Origin: Bacteroidales bacterium OttesenSCG-928-B11
GTDB taxonomy: Bacteria; Bacteroidota; Bacteroidia; Bacteroidales; WCHB1-69
DNA length: 34,294 nt
Direction of reading: 5' to 3'
NCBI GenBank assembly: GCA_030267125.1
Contig: JAJDJJ010000017.1
Coordinates: 1 to 34,294, forward strand
Position 1 is the first letter of the stretch. Every line of letters starts with the position of its first letter. Shown here piece after piece: positions 8,183-17,596 of the stretch. The position numbers were made by a program, and so were the translations under genes. The notes under the pieces were generated by a model. That model was not told the DNA's origin, searched no databases, and worked only from the letters and a program-made list of their open reading frames with translations.

Positions 8183-10933
8183 TTATCCGCATTTGGAGTA
8201 TCCACATTTAGAGCAAGTCAGGCAACCTTCTTTAAACTCCATCGTGTTTTCCTCATTGCATTTTGGGCAGATGGCTCCTTTTTGCTTAACGCCGTCTTGC
8301 ACACATTTTTTCAGTGCGCGGATGACACCGTTCTTCCAAGAATTGATGCTCTCTTCCCGGAAATTCAAACCGGAAATGATGTTGATCACATTATCTAACG
8401 GGATGTCGTGGCGCAACAAAGCGGAGATCATCTTCGCATAATTCCAAAACTCCGGGTTGAAGCAACGGGAAAGCCCTTTGAGAATAATCTCGTATCCGTC
8501 TTTATCGAAGTATTGGAAATCGTATAATTTAGAGCCGTCTTGTTGTTTTGATTTAATGATATTTCCGCGTTCCACCCATTTTGGGATTGGGAAACGGTCT
8601 TCCTCTGTTTTCCCGGTGAAGATCTCATACGGGCGGTCATCTTTCATGCCTATAAAGGCGATCCAGTCTTCCGTGTTATTTTTAAAACGTATAATTTCCG
8701 CGGTCAGCTCTTTGGGGCGTTTGAAACTCTTCTTTTCCTCTTTCTTGGGCGGCGTGATGGAGTTGAGCACACCATCGCGGGAACCTTCGCGGTAAACGGT
8801 CATTCCTTTACAGTTGGATTCCCAAGCTTTGATATACAATTCGCCAACCGTCTCTTTCGTTGTGTCGGAAGGCAAGTTGATTGTCACCGAGATAGAGTGG
8901 TCGACCCATTGTTGGATAGAACCTTGCAACTCCACCTTCTTGATATAGTCGGTATCGGCGGCTGTGGATTTATAATACGGTGATTTTTCTACTAAAGCGA
9001 GGATACCACTATCATCCATTCCGTTAAGCACATTTTGGGTATAACCGTTTTTTTCAGCCCAAACCAAGAATTTGGGATGGAAAACCATATACTCTTCAAA
9101 GTAATCGCCGGTGACATCGCGGAATGTTCTGCGATCATTGGCGGTATTAAGATCGTTCGGGTTGACTTTACGTTTACGTTTGTAGACCACATTGAATGCC
9201 GGTTCGATTCCCGAAGTGGTTTGCGTGCAAATACTCACGCTTCCTGTCGGGGCGATGGTCAATAGCGCGATGTTTCGGCGACCGAAACGCACCATGTCGT
9301 CATATAATTTGGCATCTGATTTTTTAAGTCGGTTGATAAATGGGTTCTTGCACTCTTTACTACTGCTGTAAACGGGGAAGGCGCCGCGTTCTTTTGCCAT
9401 GGTTACAGAAGAGCGGTAAGCGGCAAGCGCAAGCTGTTTATGCACCTCTGTGGAAAAAGCGTTGCCATGATCTGAGCCATATCTGATATTCAAGGCGGCA
9501 AGCATATCCCCTTCCGCTGTGATTCCCAGGCCGGTACGTCTCCCCTTTAAGCTCTTATCCCTGATCTTATGCCACAACTCCCACTCCACTCGTTTCACAT
9601 CTTCGGTCTCGGGGTCATCGGCAATCTTTGCCAAGATTCCGTCCACCTTCTCTATTTCAAGATCGATAAGGTCATCCATTAGGCGTTGGGCGTATTGCAC
9701 GTGTTCTTTAAAAAGCGGCATATTGAATGTTGCCTCTTCCGTAAACGGGTTTTCCACGTAGCTATAGAGGTTCACTGCCAAAAGCCGGCAGCTATCGTAA
9801 GGGCAAAGTGGAATTTCGCCGCACGGGTTCGTAGAGACAGTCTTGAATCCCTCTTCCTTATAGCAATCCGGAATAGCTTCGGATTGTATTGTATCCCAGA
9901 AAAGCACGCCGGGTTCGGCGGATTTCCAAGCGTTATAGATGATTTTATCCCAGAGGTTCGTCGCGTTGATCTCCTGTGTGAAAGTCGGATTGTCGGAATT
10001 GACCGGATATTGTTGGGTGTATGGTTTGCCTGTTTTCACGCATTCCATAAACTCATTGTCGATTCTCACGGACACGTTGGCTCCGGTAATTTTCCCTTCC
10101 GTCATCTTAGCGTCAATAAATTTTTCGGCATCGGGATGTTTTATAGAGATAGAGAGCATGAGTGCACCGCGCCGGCCGTCTTGCGCCACTTCGCGGGTAG
10201 AGTTGGAGTAGCGTTCCATGAAAGGCACCACGCCGGTGGAGGTTAACGCGCAATTTTTCACATGGCTTCCCGCGGGGCGGATGTGCGACAAGTCGTGTCC
10301 CACGCCGCCGCGGCGCTTCATCAGTTGCACCTGCTCCTCATCCATCTTCATAACCCCCCCATAAGAGTCTGATTCTCCTTCATTTCCTATCACAAAACAA
10401 TTGGACAGGGATGAGATTTGGAAATTGTTGCCTATTCCGGCCATCGGGCTTCCTTGCGGTATAATGTACTTGAAATTCTTCAGTAGCCCATAGATCTTCT
10501 CCTCATCCAAGGGATTAGCATATTTTTTTTCGATACGGGCAAACTCTTTTGCCAGCCTGCGGTGCATCTCGTCGGGGTTGCGCTCCAGCAACTCCCCTTT
10601 ATCGTTCTTCAACGCGTATTTGTCTATCCAAACACCCGCGGCTAACTCATCGCCATTAAAATAGGCGACAGCGTCTTGAAAAATCTCTTGTTTTGAAAAT
10701 GTTGTTGTTTCTGTTGGGTTCTCTTTTTTTTCTTTCTGCTGGATCATCAATTCCTCCGTCTTTTCAGTCTCTTGGTAAATGTCAAAATCAGGCACAATAC
10801 TATCATCGGCAAACATTTCCAACGTGGAAGTCCGGGACGCCAATAAAGCGGAATCCTCATGCTTTTCCGAGGCTTTGGATTCTCCAATATTTACGACCTC
10901 TGACTCATCAAATAAGGATAATAAATTTTTCAT
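8183..10933 (-). CDS. nrdJ: adenosylcobalamin-dependent (class II) ribonucleoside reductase
   Basis: 916 residues. Reduces ribonucleotides to deoxyribonucleotides in the cytoplasm, using adenosylcobalamin to make the thiyl radical, so it works without oxygen. Seen: SNCFVIGNEGESDSYGG and MKRRGGVGHDLSHIRPAGSH early in the catalytic barrel, DGRRGALMLSISIKHPD, the active-site cysteine block STNPCGEIPLCPYDSCR, GRRTGLGITAEGDMLAAL and APTGSVSICTQTTSGIEPAF. After the barrel comes a TSCPD-like region and a C-terminal zinc ribbon (CPKCN and CSKCGYSKCG) carrying the redox cysteines. The first 75 or so residues are acidic, low in complexity and probably disordered. A stand-alone gene: 262 bases from fabD and its own terminator. 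The B12-independent reductase nrdDG is 15 kb away behind a cobalamin riboswitch. Confidence 0.95.
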   Translation of the reverse strand: MKNLLSLFDESEVVNIGESKASEKHEDSALLASRTSTLEMFADDSIVPDFDIYQETEKTEELMIQQKEKKENPTETTTFSKQEIFQDAVAYFNGDELAAGVWIDKYALKNDKGELLERNPDEMHRRLAKEFARIEKKYANPLDEEKIYGLLKNFKYIIPQGSPMAGIGNNFQISSLSNCFVIGNEGESDSYGGVMKMDEEQVQLMKRRGGVGHDLSHIRPAGSHVKNCALTSTGVVPFMERYSNSTREVAQDGRRGALMLSISIKHPDAEKFIDAKMTEGKITGANVSVRIDNEFMECVKTGKPYTQQYPVNSDNPTFTQEINATNLWDKIIYNAWKSAEPGVLFWDTIQSEAIPDCYKEEGFKTVSTNPCGEIPLCPYDSCRLLAVNLYSYVENPFTEEATFNMPLFKEHVQYAQRLMDDLIDLEIEKVDGILAKIADDPETEDVKRVEWELWHKIRDKSLKGRRTGLGITAEGDMLAALNIRYGSDHGNAFSTEVHKQLALAAYRSSVTMAKERGAFPVYSSSKECKNPFINRLKKSDAKLYDDMVRFGRRNIALLTIAPTGSVSICTQTTSGIEPAFNVVYKRKRKVNPNDLNTANDRRTFRDVTGDYFEEYMVFHPKFLVWAEKNGYTQNVLNGMDDSGILALVEKSPYYKSTAADTDYIKKVELQGSIQQWVDHSISVTINLPSDTTKETVGELYIKAWESNCKGMTVYREGSRDGVLNSITPPKKEEKKSFKRPKELTAEIIRFKNNTEDWIAFIGMKDDRPYEIFTGKTEEDRFPIPKWVERGNIIKSKQQDGSKLYDFQYFDKDGYEIILKGLSRCFNPEFWNYAKMISALLRHDIPLDNVINIISGLNFREESINSWKNGVIRALKKCVQDGVKQKGAICPKCNEENTMEFKEGCLTCSKCGYSKCG

Positions 10934-11120
10934 ACGCTAATATCAAATTGTGTACATTACTTTCACGCTAAAAAACAGGATTATTGCTCTTTTTAGTTTA
11001 TCTAAACAACCAGTCCGTTTAATAAAGTCTAATGAATCAGTATTTTACATTTAGTAATTGCAACCTGTTTGTAGATTGCTAAAATAGAATATTGAAATCG
11101 AATAGTACACTAATATATCG

Positions 11121-11149
11121 TTTTGTTATCAACAAAATGACGTTGATAA
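11121..11149. other. two overlapping, mutually exclusive inverted repeats
   Basis: TTTTGTT/AACAAAA (11121-11127/11131-11137) and TTATCAAC/GTTGATAA (11126-11133/11142-11149) share bases, so only one hairpin can form. They lie in the AT-rich 262-base gap between the end of fabD and the start of nrdJ. This may be a weak fabD terminator or an operator for nrdJ; no convincing promoter box for nrdJ was found in this gap. Confidence 0.4.
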
Positions 11150-11195
11150 AATTTCGAGTTGACTATTAAGATATTACGATTTTTAACAAATAAAA

Positions 11196-12074
11196 TTATT
11201 TTTTTCCATCAATAATCATTGCCGAGTTGATTTTTTTTACAAGTCCTTGCAACACCTCTCCGGGACCAAATTCGGTGAAATGAGTGGCGCCATCTTTGAC
11301 CATATTTTCCACACTTTTGGTCCACAAAACGGGGGCGGTCAATTGTGCGATGAGATTTTTTTTGATGACTTCGGGGTCGGTAGCGGGAGAAGCCGTTGCA
11401 TTCTGATAAACCGGGCAGGTCGGGTTATTGAATGCGGTATCCATAATGGCTTGTGCCAGCTCCTCTTGCGCCGGCATCATCAACGGCGAATGAAAAGCGC
11501 CGCCCACTTTCAACGGCAAAGCCCGTTTGGCACCCGCTGCCTTCAATGCCTCTACGGCCAGTTCAATACCCTTGAAACTTCCTGACACCACCAATTGCCC
11601 TGGGCAATTATAGTTTGCCGGAACAACTACCTCGTCAATGGACTGGCAGATCTCCTCGATCTTCTCATCGGGCAATCCCATTACCACAGCCATAGTGGAA
11701 GGATTTAATTCACAGGCTTTTTGCATTGCCATAGCCCGCTTGGAAACCAAGACGAGACCATCGTCGAAGCTGAGCGCTTCGTTGGCCACCAATGCCGAAA
11801 ATTCACCTAATGAATGGCCGGCCACCATGTCGGGGGTCAAACCTTCGTTCAATATCTTATATGCGATAACCGAATGGAGGAAGATTGCCGGTTGCGTAAC
11901 CTTGGTTTGCTTCAAATCATCATCGGTGCCGTTAAACATAATGTCGGTAATCGAAAATCCAAGCAGATCGTTAGCCCGCTCGAAAAGTTCCTTTGCCAGG
12001 GGATATTGTTCATATAGATGTTGTGCCATCCCCGGATGTTGGGCGCCTTGTCCCGGAAATACAAATGCTCTCAT
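11196..12074 (-). CDS. fabD: malonyl-CoA:ACP S-malonyltransferase
   Basis: 292 residues. Transfers malonyl from CoA to acyl carrier protein, giving the chain-extender unit for fatty-acid synthesis in the cytoplasm. Seen: N-terminal FPGQGAQHPGM, the nucleophile serine in GHSLGEFSAL (Ser88), the GAFHSPLM histidine block (catalytic His near residue 196), and the glutamine at position 61 in VTQPA. Length is normal. I start it at ATG 12074; an upstream in-frame TTG at 12101 would add nine residues but sits inside the TATTTTTG promoter box, so it cannot be the start. It is transcribed on its own from that promoter, with the uvrB gene and a repeat element upstream. No clear terminator follows. Confidence 0.95.
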   Translation of the reverse strand: MRAFVFPGQGAQHPGMAQHLYEQYPLAKELFERANDLLGFSITDIMFNGTDDDLKQTKVTQPAIFLHSVIAYKILNEGLTPDMVAGHSLGEFSALVANEALSFDDGLVLVSKRAMAMQKACELNPSTMAVVMGLPDEKIEEICQSIDEVVVPANYNCPGQLVVSGSFKGIELAVEALKAAGAKRALPLKVGGAFHSPLMMPAQEELAQAIMDTAFNNPTCPVYQNATASPATDPEVIKKNLIAQLTAPVLWTKSVENMVKDGATHFTEFGPGEVLQGLVKKINSAMIIDGKK

Positions 12075-12098
12075 AGAATCTGTTTTAAAATTTGGCTG

Positions 12099-12106
12099 CA
12101 AAAATA
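12099..12106 (-). promoter_or_regulatory. -7 box for fabD
   Basis: TATTTTTG read on the minus strand, an exact TAnnTTTG match, 25 bases before the fabD ATG. No good TTTG -33 element at the usual spacing; the upstream side is occupied by the repeat hairpin at 12118-12136. Confidence 0.5.
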
Positions 12107-12117
12107 TGTTTTTTCAT

Positions 12118-12190
12118 CGTATACCTACGGCATACGAAAACTTATTGGCAATTACTATATGCTACCGAGCGGTATCTCTTACGGAGAATT
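12118..12190. repeat. dispersed intergenic repeat, copy 2 (diverged)
   Basis: Hairpin CGTATACC-TAC-GGCATACG (12118-12136), then GCTACCGAGCGGTAT and TCTC/GAGA (12175-12187) in the same order as the elements of the copies at 417-493 and 34206-34282. It separates uvrB from the fabD promoter and may also serve as the end of the uvrB transcript. Confidence 0.55.
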
Positions 12191-12258
12191 GTTTCATCAC
12201 GATCTGAAATGAAATGACGGATATATTGATTTGTATATTTAAAAATAGATCTTTGATA

Positions 12259-14289
12259 TTATGGTCGGTCATAATTTTTCACCAGTTCTTCCACCTCTTT
12301 CAATTCATCCCGGAATTTTGCCGCTTGCACGAAATTCATCTCTTTCACGGCGCTTTCCAAGGATTTCCGCAGTTCTTTCTGTTTTTTCACCAGTTGTGTC
12401 TTGTTCATCATCTTAGGGAGCGATTTTTCAGCAACCTTGCCGACACCCGGTTCTACTTGCTTATAGGGTTTATCCAACGTAAACTTATCATCAATAGATC
12501 CGGCTAAGTAAATATCGTCGGATTTAACAACTCCTTTGGGGGTAATGTTATGTTTTTCATTGTATTTCACCTGTTTTTCTCTACGGCGCGCTGTCTCATT
12601 GATGGTCGCCTGCATCGATTTGGTCATCTTATCGGCGTAAAATATGACGCGTCCGTTGACATGACGTGCCGCCCGTCCTGCTGTTTGCGTCAGCGAACGT
12701 TCATTGCGCAAAAAACCTTCCTTGTCGGCATCCATGATCGCCACCAAAGAGACCTCCGGCAAATCCAATCCTTCGCGCAGCAGGTTAACGCCCACCAGCA
12801 CATCGATGGCGCCACAACGCAAGTCTTTCAATATCTCCACTCTTTCCAGCGTATGAACATCAGAATGAACGTATTGTGTTTTGATACCGATTCGGATGAG
12901 GTAGGAAGTAAGTTCCTCCGCCATCTTTTTCGTCAGTGTGGTCACCAAAACACGCTCGCCCTTATCCACCGTTTGCTCAATCTCTTCCAGCAAATCATCC
13001 ACCTGATTATCCGCGGGCCGCACCTCAATCATCGGATCCAACAGGCCGGTCGGACGAACCACCTGCTCCACAATCACCCCTTCCGATTTGTCGAGTTCAA
13101 ATTGCGCAGGAGTCGCACTCATGTATATTGATTGTCCGATCATCTCCTCAAACTCGTCAAACTTCAGCGGCCGGTTATCCAACGCCGCGGGCAATCGGAA
13201 ACCATATTCCACCAAGTTCAGCTTTCGGGATCGATCACCACCATACATCGCTCCGATTTGGGGAACGGTAACATGGCTTTCGTCTACAATTAACAAAAAA
13301 TCGTCCGGAAAGAAGTCTAAAATACAGAATGGCCGTTGTCCGGGTTGACGTTTATCGAAGTAACGCGAATAATTTTCAATGCCCGAGCAGTAGCCCAGCT
13401 CCTTCATCATCTCCACATCATACGTCACTCGGTCTTCTAATCGTTTAGCTTCTAAATGTTTACCTATTGATTTTAAATATTTCAGGTGTTCGCCTAAATC
13501 CAGTTGTATCTGTTCTATTCCTTGATTCATGGATTCTTGAGAAGTGACGAAGATATTGGCGGGATAAATGGTCAGTTCCTCCACTTTATTCAACTTGGCG
13601 CCCGATTCGGGATCTATTTCGTGAATTTCTTCAATCTCGTTATCCCAAAATATAATACGATAACCAAAATCCAGATAGGGTGGAAAAAGGTCCAATGTTT
13701 CTCCTTTCACACGGAATTTCGAGGGCTCTAACATCAACTCCGTCCGGGAATAGAGGCTATTGATCAGCGCATACAACAATTGGTTGCGGTCGATAATCAT
13801 GCCGGTTTTCAGTTTTATGACATTTTTGGCGAAATCATCCGGATTGCCTATGCCATAAATACACGATACGGAAGCGATTACAATTACATCCCGCCGACCG
13901 GAAAGCAAAGCGGAAGTGGTTCTCAATCGCAATTTTTCTATCTCGGCATTAATGGACAAATCTTTTTCAATGTATGTGTTGGATGATGGGAGATACGCTT
14001 CCGGTTGGTAATAGTCGTAATAGGAGACGTAATACTCCACTGCGTTTTCAGGAAAGAACTGTTTAAATTCGCTATACAGCTGAGCCGCCAACGTTTTGTT
14101 ATGGCTTAAAATCAAAGCCGGTCGATTTAATTCATTCAACACATTAGCAATGGTAAACGTTTTACCGGAACCGGTAACGCCCAGCAGCACTTGCGCCTTG
14201 TCCCCGCGATTCACCCCTTCGACTAACTCTTGGATCGCCGTGGGTTGATCACCGGATGGAGAGAAATTGGATGTTAGTTTAAAGCTCAA
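12259..14289 (-). CDS. uvrB: excinuclease ABC subunit B
   Basis: 676 residues, the usual length. The damage-verifying helicase-like subunit of nucleotide excision repair; it receives damaged DNA from UvrA and then binds UvrC for incision. Seen: Walker A GVTGSGKT (residues 37-44), the beta-hairpin region rich in tyrosines (YYVSYYDYYQPEAYLP, near 88-103), DEAD-like DESHVT, helicase motifs including SATPA, LVGVNLLREGLDLPEVSLV and QTAGRAARHVNGRV, and a C-terminal UVR motif (about 630-665) that contacts UvrC. Start ATG 14289 lies 12 bases after the ilvA stop. Last gene of the minus-strand run beginning at 17561. Confidence 0.97.
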   Translation of the reverse strand: MSFKLTSNFSPSGDQPTAIQELVEGVNRGDKAQVLLGVTGSGKTFTIANVLNELNRPALILSHNKTLAAQLYSEFKQFFPENAVEYYVSYYDYYQPEAYLPSSNTYIEKDLSINAEIEKLRLRTTSALLSGRRDVIVIASVSCIYGIGNPDDFAKNVIKLKTGMIIDRNQLLYALINSLYSRTELMLEPSKFRVKGETLDLFPPYLDFGYRIIFWDNEIEEIHEIDPESGAKLNKVEELTIYPANIFVTSQESMNQGIEQIQLDLGEHLKYLKSIGKHLEAKRLEDRVTYDVEMMKELGYCSGIENYSRYFDKRQPGQRPFCILDFFPDDFLLIVDESHVTVPQIGAMYGGDRSRKLNLVEYGFRLPAALDNRPLKFDEFEEMIGQSIYMSATPAQFELDKSEGVIVEQVVRPTGLLDPMIEVRPADNQVDDLLEEIEQTVDKGERVLVTTLTKKMAEELTSYLIRIGIKTQYVHSDVHTLERVEILKDLRCGAIDVLVGVNLLREGLDLPEVSLVAIMDADKEGFLRNERSLTQTAGRAARHVNGRVIFYADKMTKSMQATINETARRREKQVKYNEKHNITPKGVVKSDDIYLAGSIDDKFTLDKPYKQVEPGVGKVAEKSLPKMMNKTQLVKKQKELRKSLESAVKEMNFVQAAKFRDELKEVEELVKNYDRP

Positions 14290-14301
14290 TGATAATCCCT
14301 T

Positions 14302-15516
14302 CTAATTAAGTACTCTGACTTGCAGGCCTCTGGATTTGAGTTCATCCGTCAGCTGTTCCAGTTGTTCTTGATTTTGCAAATTGACGGTACAAACCACCAT
14401 CACCCTCCCGATCGGCACGGACGAAGTGGAGCGTATATGTTCAATATTTTGGATGCTGATTTTAAATTGGGTGAAGAGCCACGTCAGCTTGTTTAGCTCG
14501 CCGGATTGGTCGGGGATGATCACTTGCATGGTGGTGCGTAGTCCTTCCTGCAACATGCCTTGTTCTACAATCTGCTCCAGTAACGACATGTTGATATTGC
14601 CGCCACTTACAATTGCCGCCACATTTTTTCCTCCGAAATCATACTTATGGTTAAGTATTGCCGCCACGGAAGCCACCCCTGAAGGTTCTGCCAAGTTTTT
14701 GGTTCGTTGCAACATCAGGTATGCTGTGTGGGCGATCTCATCATCCGTGACAGTGATCAGGTCGTCAACATATTCATTGATCAAGGAATAGGTGAGGCCT
14801 CCGGGTGTTTTCACGGCGATCCCGTCAGCAATAGTATCCACGTGCGGGATAGTGACAATTTCGCCGGCTTTCCGCGACTCGTACATGGATGCTGCTCCGG
14901 CCGCCTCCACACCGATGATTTTAATTTGCGGGTTCAGCGTTTTGAGAGCAATGGCTATGCCACTGATCAAACCGCCGCCGCCGATCGGAACCACAACCAT
15001 TTCCAACTCCGGCAATTGCTGGAAGATTTCCAAACCCACCGTGCCCTGTCCCGCAATGATCATCGGATCATTAAACGGATGTATGTATGTGGCATCGTGT
15101 TCTCTACAATACTCCTGCGAAACTTGATAAGCATCGTCAAACGAATCACCGGTCAACACAACCTCCGCTCCATAGAAACGGGTCGCTATCACTTTCGACG
15201 GCGGTGTGAACGAAGGCATAAAAATAGTGCTTTTCAAACCCAAACTGCTTGCGGAATAAGCCACGCCTTGCGCATGGTTTCCCGCAGAAGCAGCCACAAC
15301 CGGTTTCTTACGTTCCTCTTCCGTCAATTTGGAGATCCGATTATAGGCGCCCCTGACTTTAAAAGAACCGGTAGTTTGCAAGTTTTCCATTTTTAAATAA
15401 CAGTTACAACCGCTCATTCTTGAGAATGATTTGGAGTGCAACAGGGCTGTGTTTTTAGTGACACCCCGCAAAGTGGCTTGCGCCGCAATAATATCCGAAT
15501 ATTTTACCGTATCCAT
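14302..15516 (-). CDS. ilvA: threonine ammonia-lyase with ACT domain
   Basis: 404 residues. A PLP enzyme that deaminates threonine to 2-oxobutanoate, the first step toward isoleucine. Seen: the PLP-binding lysine in TTGSFKVRGAY (Lys53), ASAGNHAQGVA, the phosphate-binding glycine loop PIGGGGLISG, and one C-terminal ACT domain (about 325-404, with IPDQSGELNKL) for ligand control. The single ACT domain and length match the short IlvA form found in many Bacteroidota rather than the 514-residue E. coli type, so feedback by isoleucine is likely but not certain. Four bases separate it from waaA and 12 from uvrB; the three are surely co-transcribed. Confidence 0.93.
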   Translation of the reverse strand: MDTVKYSDIIAAQATLRGVTKNTALLHSKSFSRMSGCNCYLKMENLQTTGSFKVRGAYNRISKLTEEERKKPVVAASAGNHAQGVAYSASSLGLKSTIFMPSFTPPSKVIATRFYGAEVVLTGDSFDDAYQVSQEYCREHDATYIHPFNDPMIIAGQGTVGLEIFQQLPELEMVVVPIGGGGLISGIAIALKTLNPQIKIIGVEAAGAASMYESRKAGEIVTIPHVDTIADGIAVKTPGGLTYSLINEYVDDLITVTDDEIAHTAYLMLQRTKNLAEPSGVASVAAILNHKYDFGGKNVAAIVSGGNINMSLLEQIVEQGMLQEGLRTTMQVIIPDQSGELNKLTWLFTQFKISIQNIEHIRSTSSVPIGRVMVVCTVNLQNQEQLEQLTDELKSRGLQVRVLN

Positions 15517-15520
15517 CTTT

Positions 15521-16759
15521 TTATTTGTTAATTTTGTTCATAATCTTATCCACAGAACCCAGATTTTGTTGCACATACCCTTTGGTAATCCCGCAAGTTT
15601 TCCTATAGACATCCGGTTCCTTTTCGTAATCTTTAATCTTGTCAAACATCTCGTCGAAACGACGAATCGCAAAGGCGCCTTTCAAGGCTACTAACTCCAC
15701 AGCTTCATTGAATTTATCGTATTCCGGCCCAAAAAAGAGCGGCACGCCATACACAGCGGGCTCCAAAATATTATGCAGTCCGGTCTCAAAAGCGCCGCCT
15801 ACATAAGAGATGTTGCTGTACCTGAAAATCCGGCTCAGCATCCCAATCTGGTCAACGATCATCACTTCCGCGTCCACCAGCGAATGTTCATCCATTTCCG
15901 TATATCTCACCACGTCAAAATCTTTAAATCTCGACACCACTTCTTCAATATGATTTTCATCAATTAGGTGGGGTGCGATGATCATTTTGTAATTCAATTT
16001 ATTCTTTTTCAGCGCCGACAACAATAGCGCCAGCAATTTCTCATCGGGCGCCCAAGTGCTTCCACCCACGATCAGTTTGGCATCCGTTGCAAACTCCTCA
16101 ACAAAATCCAGATGGATTTGTTTTGACGCGATTTCATATACGCGATCGAAGCGGGTATCGCCGGTAATTTCCACATCCCCAATCCCTATCTGGCGAAGGA
16201 GTTGCTCAGAACGTTTGTTTTGCACGAAAAAGCAGGCCGCTTTATGTAGTTGTTTCGCAAACCATTTTCCACTATTCTTGAAAAAAATTTGCCCGGGTCT
16301 AAAAATGGCGGAGACATAATAAAAAGGTATGTTTCGATCATGTAAAACAGCCATCAGATTAAACCAATATTCATATTTAACAAAAAATACTTTTTGGGGA
16401 TTTACGATTTCCACAAATTTTTTGGCATAATAAGGCGTATCTAGGGGCAGATAGGTGACCGCATCGGCAACAGAATCGTTTTTCCGGATCTCGTACCCGG
16501 ACGGGGAAAAGAATGTCACCCAAATTTTCAATGAAGGGTCTTCTTTTTTCATCCTTTCCATCAAGGGTTTACCTTGTTCAAATTCACCAAGAGAGGCGCA
16601 ATGGAAAACCACCGGATGTTCATCACAGGAATTTTCCATCAATGTATCTAAGATATCTTTACGACCATTGATCCATTTTTTGGCTTTATCATTCCAAAGT
16701 GAAGCGATCAGAACAGCAAGATAATAGCATCTGATAATCAGTGTGTAAAGCAGACGCAT
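15521..16759 (-). CDS. waaA: 3-deoxy-D-manno-octulosonic acid transferase
   Basis: 412 residues. Adds Kdo from CMP-Kdo to lipid IVA at the cytoplasmic face of the inner membrane, the first inner-core step of lipopolysaccharide synthesis. Seen: N-terminal membrane anchor (about residues 1-20), the conserved glutamate block CASLGEFEQGKPL, PLDTPYYAKKFVE, KYEYWFNLM, ITGDTRFDRV at the start of the second GT-B half, VGGSTWAPDEKLL, and the sugar-nucleotide site SYVGGAFETGLHNILEPA with VPLFFGPEYDKFNEA. Length is usual. One base follows the upstream outer-membrane-protein stop; four bases precede ilvA. Confidence 0.95.
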   Translation of the reverse strand: MRLLYTLIIRCYYLAVLIASLWNDKAKKWINGRKDILDTLMENSCDEHPVVFHCASLGEFEQGKPLMERMKKEDPSLKIWVTFFSPSGYEIRKNDSVADAVTYLPLDTPYYAKKFVEIVNPQKVFFVKYEYWFNLMAVLHDRNIPFYYVSAIFRPGQIFFKNSGKWFAKQLHKAACFFVQNKRSEQLLRQIGIGDVEITGDTRFDRVYEIASKQIHLDFVEEFATDAKLIVGGSTWAPDEKLLALLLSALKKNKLNYKMIIAPHLIDENHIEEVVSRFKDFDVVRYTEMDEHSLVDAEVMIVDQIGMLSRIFRYSNISYVGGAFETGLHNILEPAVYGVPLFFGPEYDKFNEAVELVALKGAFAIRRFDEMFDKIKDYEKEPDVYRKTCGITKGYVQQNLGSVDKIMNKINK

Positions 16760-16760
16760 C

Positions 16761-17561
16761 TTAATCGGTATAAAGTGTGATGGTTTTCTTTTTCTCGTGG
16801 AGCGGTATAACCCAACCCACTTTAAGCCCGATGAGCGCGCTGAACTCTTGTTTCATGTCTGCCGTAGGGCCCAACGTAAAAACATAGCTGCGGTCAGGTT
16901 TTGTCCACATCTCGTAAATTTCAACGCCAGCATAGAAGCTGAGCAGGCGGTTTTTTTGGATAAAAAGGTACCCGATAAATTGAGACATACAAAAACCGGA
17001 AGATCTGCGGTCGTATCCTTTTTTATAATCCCCATCGTAAGCGGGTATTGTGTTTTGACTCGGGTCGGGGATATTGATGTTGATTTTATGTTGGAAGAAA
17101 CCAAAATTGGTGTGTATCCATATTCCTGAGTTTCGCCATTTCTGGCTCACAGGGATAATCTTTCCAAATCCGGCGTTCACCGTCCAGTATCGCCCATCGT
17201 AATACACATCGCTTTCCACGCCATAACCATCTATCACTTTGCCATTTGGGGTTATGATATCCCCAAAGAGATCCCGATAGAAAGAGAGTGAGTCGCTGCA
17301 AAGCTTCGCCCCAAACATGTAATTGAAATTCACCGACCACGTCCAGTTCGCATTGGTTTTGTACGTGAAACCTGTTCCCGCGCTGGCATTTAGCTTGAAG
17401 GTTTCCGCCAGTTTTCCGGCAGGGAAAAGCATTGCCATATTGGCTCCCGTCCAAACCATGGAAGTGGCGGTGTCAACTTTGCCGTACGTCCTTTCTTGGG
17501 AATACGATGATAAGTGAATGAAAATCAAGAAAATTATTGTTAAAAGCAGGGGTTTTTTCAT
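16761..17561 (-). CDS. probable outer-membrane beta-barrel protein, unknown function
   Basis: 266 residues with a clear signal peptide (MKK then a hydrophobic core to about residue 20, ending SSYSQ). The remainder alternates aromatic and polar residues in strand-like stretches (FTYKTNANWTWSVNFNYMFG, RYWTVNAGFGKII, LSFYAGVEIYEMW, SALIGLKVGWVIPL), typical of a Bacteroidota outer-membrane barrel. No named family recognised. First gene of the run with waaA, ilvA and uvrB, one base from waaA, with a TATTTTTG box 36 bases upstream. Linkage to waaA suggests an envelope role, but the pairing may be chance. Confidence 0.75.
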   Translation of the reverse strand: MKKPLLLTIIFLIFIHLSSYSQERTYGKVDTATSMVWTGANMAMLFPAGKLAETFKLNASAGTGFTYKTNANWTWSVNFNYMFGAKLCSDSLSFYRDLFGDIITPNGKVIDGYGVESDVYYDGRYWTVNAGFGKIIPVSQKWRNSGIWIHTNFGFFQHKININIPDPSQNTIPAYDGDYKKGYDRRSSGFCMSQFIGYLFIQKNRLLSFYAGVEIYEMWTKPDRSYVFTLGPTADMKQEFSALIGLKVGWVIPLHEKKKTITLYTD

Positions 17562-17596
17562 AGGTCTTATAACAGGAATGTTTTAATATTGGTGTG

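Noticed and set aside
11090-11130. NrdR box upstream of nrdJ
   Set aside because: ACACTAATATATCG is only loosely like the palindromic consensus and no second box sits at the expected distance.
12075-12101. TTG 12101 as fabD start
   Set aside because: It lies inside the TATTTTTG promoter box; the family starts at the ATG at 12074.
14707-15396. 229-residue plus-strand frame opposite ilvA
   Set aside because: Antisense shadow of ilvA, whose motifs are all in place.
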